Shown piece by piece: positions 13,731 to 21,600 of a stretch of 33,013 nt of DNA. Position 1 is the stretch's first letter; each line of letters opens with the position of its first letter. The notes beneath the pieces are model-generated. The model did not search any database and was not told the origin of the DNA. It was given only the letters and a program-made list of their open reading frames with translations. The stretch lies in NCBI GenBank assembly GCA_029263095.1, contig JAJCYA010000026.1:1-33013 (forward strand). Reading direction: 5' to 3'. This stretch comes from Acidimicrobiia bacterium (GTDB taxonomy: Bacteria > Actinomycetota > Acidimicrobiia > Spongiisociales > UBA11373). A program made the position numbers and the translations under genes.

Positions 13731-16210
13731 GCAGGTTTCATTGTGGATCGAAGCAGGGCTCGATCACGCTCGTGTGAGAGCACGTCGAGCGCTTTGCGCC
13801 TGCTCGTCCATTTGATCTCATCGACTTCGCGGTTGGGCGTGAACTCTCCGCCGAGGGAATCCATCGCCCAGTATCGGACGATCTTGCGGGTGCCGTTGGG
13901 ATCCACGTATTCGACAGTGCCGAGTTCATCTCCGAGCCTGGCCTCGACGCCGGTCTCTTCGAGTACTTCGCGCAGAGCGGCCGCGTCCTCGGTCTCGCCG
14001 GGATCGACCTTGCCCTTGGGGAACGACCAGTCGTCGTATTCGGGGCGGTGTATGAGTAGCACCCGGATGCGGCCCTTGTCCGTTACTCGGGCAACGATTC
14101 CACCGGCGGCGAGCACGACATCGGGTGTTTGCAGGGCCAGTTCGGGATCGGGATGGGCCCCCTGAGCCCTCGTGAGGGCCAACGATTGGAACCTGAGGTG
14201 CGAGTTGAGGCCTGCCTCGGTTGGGATCTTGACCCATTGGTCGTCGTGGAGTTCCCATGCGAGGCGGTCGTCGGCAGAAACGACTGCCAGGATCTCCTCG
14301 ATCCGAGTCATCAGGCGTTGATCCTCGATTGGGACCAGTGCTTCCAACCGACCGTTCAGATTGCGCTGCATCATGTCGGCAGAACCAATAAAGCACTCGG
14401 CGTCATCTCCGTCACCGAACTTGAAGATGCGTGAATGTTCGAGATACCGGCCGATCACCGATCGGACCGTGATGTTCTCCGAGAGTCCGGGGACGCCGGG
14501 CCTGATGCAGCAGATGCCCCGGATGGTCAGATCGATCTTCGTCCCTGCAGCCGATGCCGTATAGAGCTCGTCGATGATCTCGGGATCGACGAGGTGGTTG
14601 ATCTTGAAGGTGATTCGACCCTCTGAGCCGCGAGCGGCCTGGTCCTGGATTCGAGCGATGATTCCGTCGCGCATGCCCGTGGGTGCCACCAGAAGGCGGC
14701 GGAACTCGGCCTGTCGGGCGTAGCCCGTGAGGACATTGAAGAGTTCGGACAGGTCGGCGCCTATCTCTTCGCGTGCCGTCAGCACGCCGAGGTCTTCATA
14801 GAGGCGAGCCGTCTTGGGGTTGTAGTTGCCGGTTCCTATGTGGCTGTACCGTCGCAGCCCGTCGTCTTCACGTCGCACGACCAGGGCAATCTTGGCGTGC
14901 GTCTTCAGTCCGACCACGCCGTAGACCACGTGAACGCCGGCTTCCTCCAGGATGTGGGCCCAAGTGATATTGGTTTCCTCATCGAAACGAGCCTTGAGCT
15001 CGACGAGGACGACCACCTGCTTGCCGGAGCGAGCCGCCGACACCAGAGAATTGACGATCGCCTCCTCGCCGCCAGTGGCGGGGTCGGCCGGGTCCGCCGT
15101 CCGGTAGAGAGTCTGTTTGATCGCCAACACTTTTGGATCGCGGGCCGCAGCGGCGATGAAAGCTCCGACGCCCGTCCTGAAGGAGTCGTAAGGAAGGTGG
15201 ATGAGGACGTCTGACTCCGCGATGCGGTCGAATAGCGACTCATCACCTTCGATCTCCGCAAGCTCGGGCTGGGTGGTCGGGGCCCAGGTCGGGTCCTTCA
15301 GCTCTGGGCGGTCGAGACCGTAGATCGTCCACAGACCTTCGAGGTTGAGCAACCCGTGCTGGCGATACACCTCGCGCTCGTCGGTGATGCCCATCTCGGT
15401 GATGAGCAATTGGACGACCTGTTCGGGCATCGAGTTCTCGACCTCGAGGCGAATGAGGCGCGAGAAGCGGTGCCTTGATTGGAGGAGAGCTTCCATCGCT
15501 TCGAGCAGATCCTCCGCCTCGTCCTCCTCGACTGCCTGGTCGGCGCTGCGACTCACCCGGAACACGTGATGCCCCGTCACCTCCAGCCCCGGGAACAGAT
15601 CGTCGAGGTGGGCACCGATCACCTGTTCCACCGGGACGAGCCGGCCCTCGCTCGAGGAAAGGAATCGTGGCAGCAGTGGAGGAATCTTGATCCTTGCGAA
15701 CTGGTCCACTTCTGATCTCGGATCGCGCACGGTGACGGCGAGATTCATCGAGAGATTCGAGATATATGGAAACGGGTGGGCAGGATCAACTGCCAGCGGG
15801 GTGAGCACCGGATAGATCTCGTCGGAGAACTGTGCTGAGAGGTGTTTGCGCTCCTCAGTCCCGAGCTCCTCCCACTCGACAACATGGATGTCGTGCTCGC
15901 GCAAACTCGGGAGGAGTTCAACCTCGACAACCCTGTTCATGCGAGCATCGATATGCCTGACTCTGTCGTGAATGGCGTCGAGCTGTTCGTCCGGGAGCAT
16001 CCCGTCAGGCGAGTGCTTCATCACACCGGTTGCGACCTGCTCGCGGAGGCCCGCCACCCGGACCTGGAAGAACTCGTCGAGGTTGTGACCAACGATGGCC
16101 ACGAACTTGACGCGCTCCAGGATCGGCAGGTTCGGGTCCTCTGAGAGCGCCAACACGCGTTCTTGGAAGTCGAGGACCGAGAGCTCTCGATTGTGATAGG
16201 TGGGTGTCAT
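13727..16210 (-). CDS. ppk: Polyphosphate kinase PPK1 fused to a C-terminal NUDIX hydrolase
   Basis: An 827-aa protein. Residues 1-about 685 are a complete PPK1: N-terminal domain ('NRELSVLDFQERVL', 'VGHNLDEFFQVRV'), head domain, and C-domains with autophosphorylated His438 (GLKTHAK) and second His592 (YLEHSRIF), aligned with E. coli His435 and His592; 'HIGTGNYNPKTARLYEDLG' follows. PPK1 makes polyphosphate from ATP, reversibly. PPK1 usually ends near 690 aa; here residues about 697-820 add a NUDIX domain with a complete box G733-x5-E739-x7-R747-E748-V-L-E751-E752-x-G754. The join is in frame with no start site nearby, so a genuine fusion. Co-transcribed with the histidine phosphatase. Confidence 0.95.
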   Translation of the reverse strand: MTPTYHNRELSVLDFQERVLALSEDPNLPILERVKFVAIVGHNLDEFFQVRVAGLREQVATGVMKHSPDGMLPDEQLDAIHDRVRHIDARMNRVVEVELLPSLREHDIHVVEWEELGTEERKHLSAQFSDEIYPVLTPLAVDPAHPFPYISNLSMNLAVTVRDPRSEVDQFARIKIPPLLPRFLSSSEGRLVPVEQVIGAHLDDLFPGLEVTGHHVFRVSRSADQAVEEDEAEDLLEAMEALLQSRHRFSRLIRLEVENSMPEQVVQLLITEMGITDEREVYRQHGLLNLEGLWTIYGLDRPELKDPTWAPTTQPELAEIEGDESLFDRIAESDVLIHLPYDSFRTGVGAFIAAAARDPKVLAIKQTLYRTADPADPATGGEEAIVNSLVSAARSGKQVVVLVELKARFDEETNITWAHILEEAGVHVVYGVVGLKTHAKIALVVRREDDGLRRYSHIGTGNYNPKTARLYEDLGVLTAREEIGADLSELFNVLTGYARQAEFRRLLVAPTGMRDGIIARIQDQAARGSEGRITFKINHLVDPEIIDELYTASAAGTKIDLTIRGICCIRPGVPGLSENITVRSVIGRYLEHSRIFKFGDGDDAECFIGSADMMQRNLNGRLEALVPIEDQRLMTRIEEILAVVSADDRLAWELHDDQWVKIPTEAGLNSHLRFQSLALTRAQGAHPDPELALQTPDVVLAAGGIVARVTDKGRIRVLLIHRPEYDDWSFPKGKVDPGETEDAAALREVLEETGVEARLGDELGTVEYVDPNGTRKIVRYWAMDSLGGEFTPNREVDEIKWTSRRKALDVLSHERDRALLRSTMKPA

Positions 16211-16352
16211 GGAGAACCGGTCGGGGTGCGCAATCGTACCGTGCTGCGTTACAGGAGCCCGGGCCGGTCGGGGCGCGGCTCCGTCGACGAAGTCCCGGAA
16301 GTGGCCTATCGAGTTTGTATGTCGCGTATCCGCGGGCGGGCCGAACCGCCTC

Positions 16353-16811
16353 CTAGGACTCGCCTGCGAACTGCCGCTCGAGATCCTCTACCTTCTGCAA
16401 GCGACGAACATGCCGCTCCTCGCCGGTGAACTCGGCACCCAGGAAACTCAACACGATTTCGTCGGCGAGCAGCACGCCAACCACACGCGATCCAAGCGCC
16501 AGCATGTTGGCATCGTCGTGCTCGACGGACTGGTGAGCGGTGTAGGTGTCGTGGGCCAGGGCGCACCGGACGCCACGGACCTTGTTGGCTGCGACGGAGG
16601 CGCCCGCCCCTGAGCCACACACGACGATTCCTCGTTCGGCCTGTCCTGAAACAACCGCTCTTGCGACCGCAGCGGCGTAGTCGGGGTAGTCGACGGGATC
16701 GTCGGAGTGCGTTCCGAGATCGGTGACAGCGTGACCTGCATCTGCCACGACGCGAGTCAGCCTGTCCTTGAGTTCGAACCCAGCGTGATCTGCCGCGATG
16801 GCCACTCGCAT
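16353..16811 (-). CDS. rpiB: Ribose-5-phosphate isomerase B
   Basis: A 152-aa RpiB/LacA-family isomerase that interconverts ribose-5-phosphate and ribulose-5-phosphate in the pentose phosphate path. Seen: 'IAADHAGFELK' (Asp8, His9), 'GIVVCGSGAGASVAANK' with catalytic Cys65, and 'CALAHDTYTAHQSVEHDDANMLALGSR'. Mycobacterial RpiB lacks that Cys and uses a Glu instead; this protein keeps the E. coli-type Cys. A 142-bp gap separates it from ppk on the same strand. TAGCCT lies 6 nt before the ATG, so it is probably leaderless. Confidence 0.93.
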   Translation of the reverse strand: MRVAIAADHAGFELKDRLTRVVADAGHAVTDLGTHSDDPVDYPDYAAAVARAVVSGQAERGIVVCGSGAGASVAANKVRGVRCALAHDTYTAHQSVEHDDANMLALGSRVVGVLLADEIVLSFLGAEFTGEERHVRRLQKVEDLERQFAGES

Positions 16812-16817
16812 GAGGCG

Positions 16818-16823
16818 AGGCTA
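16818..16823 (-). promoter_or_regulatory. Probable -10 box (TAGCCT) of leaderless rpiB
   Basis: TAGCCT on the minus strand ends 6 nt before the rpiB ATG; no Shine-Dalgarno is present. Confidence 0.45.
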
Positions 16824-16947
16824 CTGCTCTTGGCGCGTTGGCTGCTGAGGTTGGTGGTGTCGCGGTGAATGCTGTGACGCCGGGCTACCTCTCGATGCGT
16901 CGCGGCGTTGCCGATCCGGGCAATGGAGCAACACCCCCCAGACTTCG

Positions 16948-16953
16948 TAGAAT
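16948..16953 (+). promoter_or_regulatory. Probable -10 box (TAGAAT) of leaderless murA
   Basis: TAGAAT, close to the TATAAT consensus, ends 7 nt before the murA ATG at 16961. There is no Shine-Dalgarno and no clear -35. Confidence 0.5.
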
Positions 16954-16960
16954 CGAGACC

Positions 16961-18223
16961 ATGCAGCAGTTCGTAGTGGCAGGAGGAGCGCGCCTCGAGG
17001 GGTCGGTATCGGTCCTTGGAGCGAAGAATGCGGTCCTCAAGCACTTGGTTGCCACTCTCTTGGCCCCAGGCAAGCATCAGATCACCAACGTGCCGGGAAT
17101 ACTCGATGTCGAGATCATGAGCCAGGTGCTTGCCCACATCGGCGCCCGGTGTGACTTCGACGGCTCGAGCGTGACGATTGATGTACCGCATGATCTTGTG
17201 CCCGAGGCGCCAATCCACCTGGTTCGGCGGATGAGGGCGTCGATCCTCGTTCTCGGTGCGCTTCTGGCGCGGTCGGGAGAAGCGAGGGTGGCACTGCCGG
17301 GCGGTGACGACTTCGGTTCGCGCCCAATCGATATTCACGTCGAGGGGCTTGAGGCGATGGGTGTCGAATTCGAGTTGACTCACGGGGTACTCCACGCTTC
17401 TGCACCGGACGGCCTCGTAGGCGCCGAGGTCATGTTCGAATTCCCATCCGTTGGAGCCACCGAGAACCTGCTGCTTGCGGGGGTGATGGCGAAAGGAACC
17501 ACTCGCATCGGCAACGCCGCCCGTGAGCCGGAGATCGAGGATCTCGCCCTCCTGCTTTCCAGCATGGGAGCCTCGATCAAGGGCGCAGGGACTTCGACGA
17601 TCGAGATCGAAGGCGTCTCAGACTTATCACCGGTTTCTCATCGGGCGGTTCCAGATCGTCTTGCCGCGGGCACCTATCTGGTGGGCGCTGCGATCACGGG
17701 AGGCGAGGTGACCGTCCACGACTGCGTACCCGACCACCTGAGGATGGAGCTGCGCAAGCTGGCGAGCGCAGGATGCGAGTGGGAAGCCGGCGACGATTGG
17801 GTCACCGTCCGCGGTCCGGAGAGACCATCACCGGTGGACTTCGCCACGTTGCCCTACCCGGGATTCCACACCGATATGCATCCACCGATGGTCGCTTTGT
17901 TGTCTCGGGCCTCGGGGACATCGGTCATAACCGAGAACATCTACGCGGCGCGGTTTCGCTATGTCGGCGAGTTGAACCGGATGGGTGCCGACGTCCAGAT
18001 CGAAGGACAACACGTCATCATCCGAGGGGTTGATCAATTGAGCGGCTGTCCGGTCGATGCGTGCGACATCCGCGCCGGAGCCGCTCTCGTGCTTGCAGCC
18101 ATGGCCGCAGATGGTTACACCACCGTTATCAATGCCGAACACATCGATCGCGGATACGACGGCTTTGTCGAGAAGCTGACGGGTCTCGGCGGAGAGATCC
18201 GCCGTGAGGCTATCGACGCCTGA
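16961..18223 (+). CDS. murA: UDP-N-acetylglucosamine 1-carboxyvinyltransferase (Cys-to-Asp type)
   Basis: A 420-aa EPSP-synthase-fold enzyme that transfers enolpyruvate from PEP to UDP-GlcNAc, the first committed step of peptidoglycan synthesis, in the cytosol. Marks: 'LGAKNAVLKHLVATLL' (Lys22, Asn23), 'LPGGDDFGSRPIDIHV' (PEP loop) and 'YPGFHTDMHPP' with the catalytic Asp. In E. coli the loop reads GGC, and that Cys is the fosfomycin target; here it is Asp116, as in mycobacterial MurA, which predicts intrinsic fosfomycin resistance. ATG 16961 is chosen because the protein then begins with the family's usual N-terminus; the 41-codon extension has no homology. Monocistronic, apparently leaderless. 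Confidence 0.95.
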   Translation: MQQFVVAGGARLEGSVSVLGAKNAVLKHLVATLLAPGKHQITNVPGILDVEIMSQVLAHIGARCDFDGSSVTIDVPHDLVPEAPIHLVRRMRASILVLGALLARSGEARVALPGGDDFGSRPIDIHVEGLEAMGVEFELTHGVLHASAPDGLVGAEVMFEFPSVGATENLLLAGVMAKGTTRIGNAAREPEIEDLALLLSSMGASIKGAGTSTIEIEGVSDLSPVSHRAVPDRLAAGTYLVGAAITGGEVTVHDCVPDHLRMELRKLASAGCEWEAGDDWVTVRGPERPSPVDFATLPYPGFHTDMHPPMVALLSRASGTSVITENIYAARFRYVGELNRMGADVQIEGQHVIIRGVDQLSGCPVDACDIRAGAALVLAAMAADGYTTVINAEHIDRGYDGFVEKLTGLGGEIRREAIDA

Positions 18224-18342
18224 GAGTCAAGGGCACCGTGAGAGGGCTCCGGGCCGCCGGCGGAAGCCCTGGGACTTCGGCTAGGCAGGCATCCCCTCAT
18301 ATGATGGGAGGACACGAGTTCCCCCGTCGCGAACGAGGAGCC

Positions 18343-18609
18343 ATGACCGACGACACCATGACCACGGAGCCGAGCGGCGACGTCACTATCGACCTCGCTT
18401 CTCTCAACGAGACGCTGGAGTACATCCGCCCCGCGCTTCAGGCTGATGGTGGCGATCTGGTGTTGCTCGGTGTCGATTCTGGGGTCGTGAATCTCCAGCT
18501 GGTCGGTGCCTGTGGCGGCTGTCCGATGTCGACCATGACGCTCACAGCGGGGATCGAGCGAATCCTCAAGGACCGGGTCCCCGGTGTTGAGGCCGTCAAC
18601 GCGGTCTAG
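18343..18609 (+). CDS. NifU-like C-terminal domain protein, Fe-S cluster scaffold/carrier
   Basis: An 88-aa stand-alone Nfu domain that holds and delivers an iron-sulfur cluster. The signature 'LVGACGGCPMSTMTL' has the cluster-binding CxxC (Cys57 and Cys60), preceded by 'LEYIRPALQADGGDLVLL', the usual start of the domain. ATG 18343 has 'gaggag' 4 nt upstream. It converges with glycerate kinase, the stops being only 4 bp apart. A cysteine desulfurase that could supply sulfur is encoded at 22.8 kb. Confidence 0.92.
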   Translation: MTDDTMTTEPSGDVTIDLASLNETLEYIRPALQADGGDLVLLGVDSGVVNLQLVGACGGCPMSTMTLTAGIERILKDRVPGVEAVNAV

Positions 18610-18613
18610 GCCC

Positions 18614-19726
18614 CTACGGCCTCATCGCTACGACTAAGTCGCCCACATTCGTTCCGGTCGGGCCGGTGACGATCACGTCCCCCACCGCTTCAAGGAACGT
18701 GGCGCTGTCGTGATTCGCCAGGTGGGCGGCCACATCGAGTCCTAGGGCCTCACCTCGCTCGGCTGTGGTTCCATCGACGATGGCTCCGGCATTGTCTGTG
18801 GGGCCGTCGATGCCGTCTGTTCCGATCGATCCGAGCAGGGCGCTCGTTCCCTCGAGTTCGGGGGCGGCGGCAAGTGCCAACTCCTGGTTGCGGCCACCCC
18901 GGCCCGTTCCCCTCACTCGCACGGTGGTTTCACCGAAGCCGACCAGAGCGGTGTGACCGGCCAACTCTCCAGCGGATCTGCCGAGTCGGCGCCCGACTCG
19001 AGATGCCTCGCCCGTGATCGGAGCTGTGAGCATCTCCGGCCGCAGGCCTGCCTCGCGGCATGCGGTTGCGGCCGCCCGAGAAGCTGTAGCGCCATCGGCC
19101 AGCACTTCGAAGACGTCGCAGCCGGTGGTGGGGCCACTCCCTATTGTTTCGGGCCCAGCATCGACGACATCGGAGATTGCGAGGGTCATTACTCGGGCGG
19201 GACGCGCCGCGGAGGTCAGCCCACCGCGCTTGAGGACGGAGAGGGCCGACCGCCTTTCGTTGACCTCTGCAATCGGACGTCCCGAGGTTAGAAGCGACGA
19301 CGTGACATCACTGACTTGCTGTTGCGAGACTCCCGGTACCGGGACCTCGGCCATTGCCGAGGCGCCACCGGAGAGCAGCACAAGGACGAGATCGTCCGGA
19401 CCTGCGGCGCTGGCGGCATCCATGAGGTGGCGACCGGCTTCGAACGATTCCGCCCCCGGGATCGGATGGTTTCCCACGAAGACGTCGAATCCTGGAAGGT
19501 CGAGCTCGACTGGACAGACGACGATGCCTTGGGTGGGGATGCCCAGCTCTCGGACTGCGCCGCGGGCCATTCCTGCCGCGGCCTTGCCGATTGCCAGCAC
19601 CATGATTTCGTTGTGCTCGGGGATGGGGGATCCCAGCCGGAGGTGATCCACCACGAGTCTCTCCGGATCCACGGCCGCTACTCCTGCGCGCAGGATCTGT
19701 TCTAGGAGTTCCCGTGACCTGATCAC
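18614..19726 (-). CDS. Glycerate 2-kinase (GckA/MOFRL type)
   Basis: A 370-aa class II glycerate kinase (DUF4147 N-domain plus MOFRL C-domain) that phosphorylates D-glycerate to 2-phosphoglycerate. Marks: 'VLAIGKAAAGMA', 'GNHPIPGAES', 'LVLLSGGASAMAEVP', 'NERRSALSVLKRGGL', 'AISDVVDAGPETIGSGPT', 'GRGGRNQELALA' and 'TDGIDGPTDNAGAIVD'. The start is GTG 19726, divergent from meaB across 41 bp; a TAGCGT box 6 nt upstream points to a leaderless message. It could use the glycerate released by the GH13_18 phosphorylase at 10.4-12.2 kb, though such kinases also serve serine or glyoxylate metabolism. Confidence 0.92.
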   Translation of the reverse strand: MIRSRELLEQILRAGVAAVDPERLVVDHLRLGSPIPEHNEIMVLAIGKAAAGMARGAVRELGIPTQGIVVCPVELDLPGFDVFVGNHPIPGAESFEAGRHLMDAASAAGPDDLVLVLLSGGASAMAEVPVPGVSQQQVSDVTSSLLTSGRPIAEVNERRSALSVLKRGGLTSAARPARVMTLAISDVVDAGPETIGSGPTTGCDVFEVLADGATASRAAATACREAGLRPEMLTAPITGEASRVGRRLGRSAGELAGHTALVGFGETTVRVRGTGRGGRNQELALAAAPELEGTSALLGSIGTDGIDGPTDNAGAIVDGTTAERGEALGLDVAAHLANHDSATFLEAVGDVIVTGPTGTNVGDLVVAMRP

Positions 19727-19732
19727 CGCCGC

Positions 19733-19738
19733 ACGCTA
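19733..19738 (-). promoter_or_regulatory. Probable -10 box (TAGCGT) of leaderless glycerate kinase gene
   Basis: TAGCGT on the minus strand ends 6 nt before GTG 19726. It shares a 41-bp divergent region with the meaB promoter, so the two promoters nearly abut. Confidence 0.45.
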
Positions 19739-19755
19739 CCGCGTGTCCACCTCGG

Positions 19756-19761
19756 TATCCT
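19756..19761 (+). promoter_or_regulatory. Probable -10 box (TATCCT) of leaderless meaB
   Basis: TATCCT ends 6 nt before GTG 19768; no Shine-Dalgarno. Confidence 0.45.
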
Positions 19762-19767
19762 CGCCCG

Positions 19768-20709
19768 GTGGTCGTTTCCCACAATCCGTCGGAACTCGTG
19801 ACCGCGGTCGCTTCTGGAGATCGCAGAGCATTGGCCCGCCTCATCACCCTCGTCGAAGAGAGTGGCGCCGGCGCCAATGAAGCTCTGAGACTGGCCTTCG
19901 AGGCCGCCCAACCCGCTCATCGGATCGGGATCACCGGCGCGCCGGGGGCCGGCAAGAGCACGCTCACCGATCGCCTCATCTCCATGGCCCGGGAGCAAGG
20001 CGAGTCGATAGCCGTGCTGGCCGTCGATCCCACCAGTCCCTTTAGCGGTGGGGCCGTGCTCGGAGATCGGGTGCGGATGCAGGACCATATTCTCGATTCC
20101 GGCGTCTACATCAGATCGATGGCGAGCCGAGGACACCTTGGCGGACTGTCGGTGGCTGCTCCCAAGGCTCTCGTCGCGATGGAGGCGGGCGGCTTCGACC
20201 GCATTCTCATCGAGACGGTGGGTGTCGGTCAGGATGAGGTCGAAGTGACGAGCGCAGCAGACACGGTGCTGGTTGTGCTGACGCCGGGTTGGGGTGACGG
20301 TGTGCAGGCGGCCAAGGCGGGGATTCTCGAGATCGGCGACTTGTTCATCGTCAACAAGGCTGATCGTCCGGGAGTGAGGGACACGGTTGCCGATCTGCGA
20401 TCGATGCTGGCGTTGGGTGGTGAGCCCGCTTGGGAGCCGCCGATCATCGAGACCACTGCTTACTCCGGCTCGGGCGTCGAGGAGGTGTGGGAGGCCGTTG
20501 AGCGGCACGGTGCCCACCTCGGCGAAGCGGGCCTCGAAGCGCGTCGTCGTTCGAGGAGACGCGCTGAATTGACCACGGCACTGACGGTTCGAATCAACGA
20601 TCGCGTGATGGGGTCACTCGCCGCAGGAGCGGGTGCCGAGCTGGCGGCGGCGGTCGAACAGGGTGCTATCGATCCGTGGACTGCGGCCGATCAGATGGAG
20701 GGCATCTAG
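19768..20709 (+). CDS. meaB: Methylmalonyl-CoA mutase-associated GTPase (MeaB/ArgK)
   Basis: A 313-aa G3E-family GTPase that protects and reloads B12-dependent methylmalonyl-CoA mutase. Walker A 'GAPGAGKST' (residues 57-65), 'VLAVDPTSPFSGGAVLGDRVRM', 'IETVGVGQDEVEV', 'LTPGWGDGVQAAKAGILEIGDLFIVNKAD' (NKxD) are all characteristic. Earlier databases call it ArgK (arginine/ornithine transport kinase), which is misleading. The mutase itself is not in the window. An enoyl-CoA hydratase follows on the same strand, which fits acyl-CoA metabolism. Confidence 0.95.
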   Translation: MVVSHNPSELVTAVASGDRRALARLITLVEESGAGANEALRLAFEAAQPAHRIGITGAPGAGKSTLTDRLISMAREQGESIAVLAVDPTSPFSGGAVLGDRVRMQDHILDSGVYIRSMASRGHLGGLSVAAPKALVAMEAGGFDRILIETVGVGQDEVEVTSAADTVLVVLTPGWGDGVQAAKAGILEIGDLFIVNKADRPGVRDTVADLRSMLALGGEPAWEPPIIETTAYSGSGVEEVWEAVERHGAHLGEAGLEARRRSRRRAELTTALTVRINDRVMGSLAAGAGAELAAAVEQGAIDPWTAADQMEGI

Positions 20710-20793
20710 GGGCGATCGAGTCTGACGGACGCGGCCGCTCCGGAACGTCTCACCGACAGTCCGGTCACAACCGACGACAATGGTGGTGAGCCG

Positions 20794-21582
20794 ATGTCAG
20801 GAGAGCACTTGACCGACACCGTCAGATTCACCACCGAAGGGACGGTGGGAGTCATCACCCTCGACCGGCCTCCCGTCAATGCGATCTCGTCTGATTTGGT
20901 GGCCGACCTCGACTCGGCTCTCGACGGGGCCGAGGATCCCGGCGTTCGAGCCGTGGTGGTGACCGGCGATCCTCACTTCGCGGCCGGTGCCGACATCAAG
21001 GCATTCAAGGCGGCCCTCGATGCCGGAGATGACCCGGCGGCGGTTGCCGTGGATCTCTCCCGGGTTCTCAACAGGCTGGAGGCATTGGCCAAACCGGTGA
21101 TCGCCGCGGTACGCGGCTTTGCGATGGGTGGGGGGATGGAGTTGGCTCTCGCTTGCGACTTCCGGTTCCTGTCCGATGACGCTCGATGTGGCCAGCCCGA
21201 GATAGTGCTGGGGATCTTCCCAGGGGCGGGGGGTACGCAACGCCTGCCTCGGCTCATCGGCCTCGGTGCGGCGCGGCACCTCATATACACCGGGAGAACA
21301 GTCGACGCCGACGAAGCCCAAAGGCTCGGAATCGCCGACGAGGTGCATCCATCAATTGAGGTGCTGCAGGCGGCGATGGAGGCGGCGGCACGGTATGCCG
21401 CGGGTCCGACGAGCGCGCTCGGGCTGGCCAAGCACGCCATCAACGACGGAGTGGGACGCCCGCTGGACGAGGGACTCGAGATCGAAGCAGTCGGGTTCCG
21501 TCAGGTGTTCGGCACTGCCGACGCTGCTGAGGGAGTCGTCGCCTTTTTGGAGAAGCGCGACCCGAGCTTTAGCGGGAGCTGA
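20794..21582 (+). CDS. Enoyl-CoA hydratase/crotonase
   Basis: A 262-aa crotonase-fold enzyme, expected to add water across trans-2-enoyl-CoA in beta-oxidation. Both catalytic Glu of true hydratases are present: Glu116 (GFAMGGGMELALACDF) and Glu136 (CGQPEIVLGIFPGAGG); the oxyanion-hole region 'AAGADIKAF' is standard. A weak 'ggtg' site precedes ATG 20794, 84 bp after meaB. Substrate chain length cannot be read from sequence. Confidence 0.93.
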   Translation: MSGEHLTDTVRFTTEGTVGVITLDRPPVNAISSDLVADLDSALDGAEDPGVRAVVVTGDPHFAAGADIKAFKAALDAGDDPAAVAVDLSRVLNRLEALAKPVIAAVRGFAMGGGMELALACDFRFLSDDARCGQPEIVLGIFPGAGGTQRLPRLIGLGAARHLIYTGRTVDADEAQRLGIADEVHPSIEVLQAAMEAAARYAAGPTSALGLAKHAINDGVGRPLDEGLEIEAVGFRQVFGTADAAEGVVAFLEKRDPSFSGS

Positions 21583-21600
21583 GCTGCACGAGCAGACGTG

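Noticed and set aside
13248-14165. Plus-strand frame of 305 aa over the histidine phosphatase and the NUDIX end of ppk
   Set aside because: Antisense to two genes with full catalytic motifs; low-complexity Ser/Arg-rich translation.
16838-16960. 41-codon extension of MurA
   Set aside because: MurA proteins begin at the MQQF-like position, and the promoter-like TAGAAT lies inside the extension.
20587-20597. GGTTCGAAT, like a tRNA T-loop
   Set aside because: It lies within the meaB coding frame and no acceptor or anticodon stem can be formed around it.
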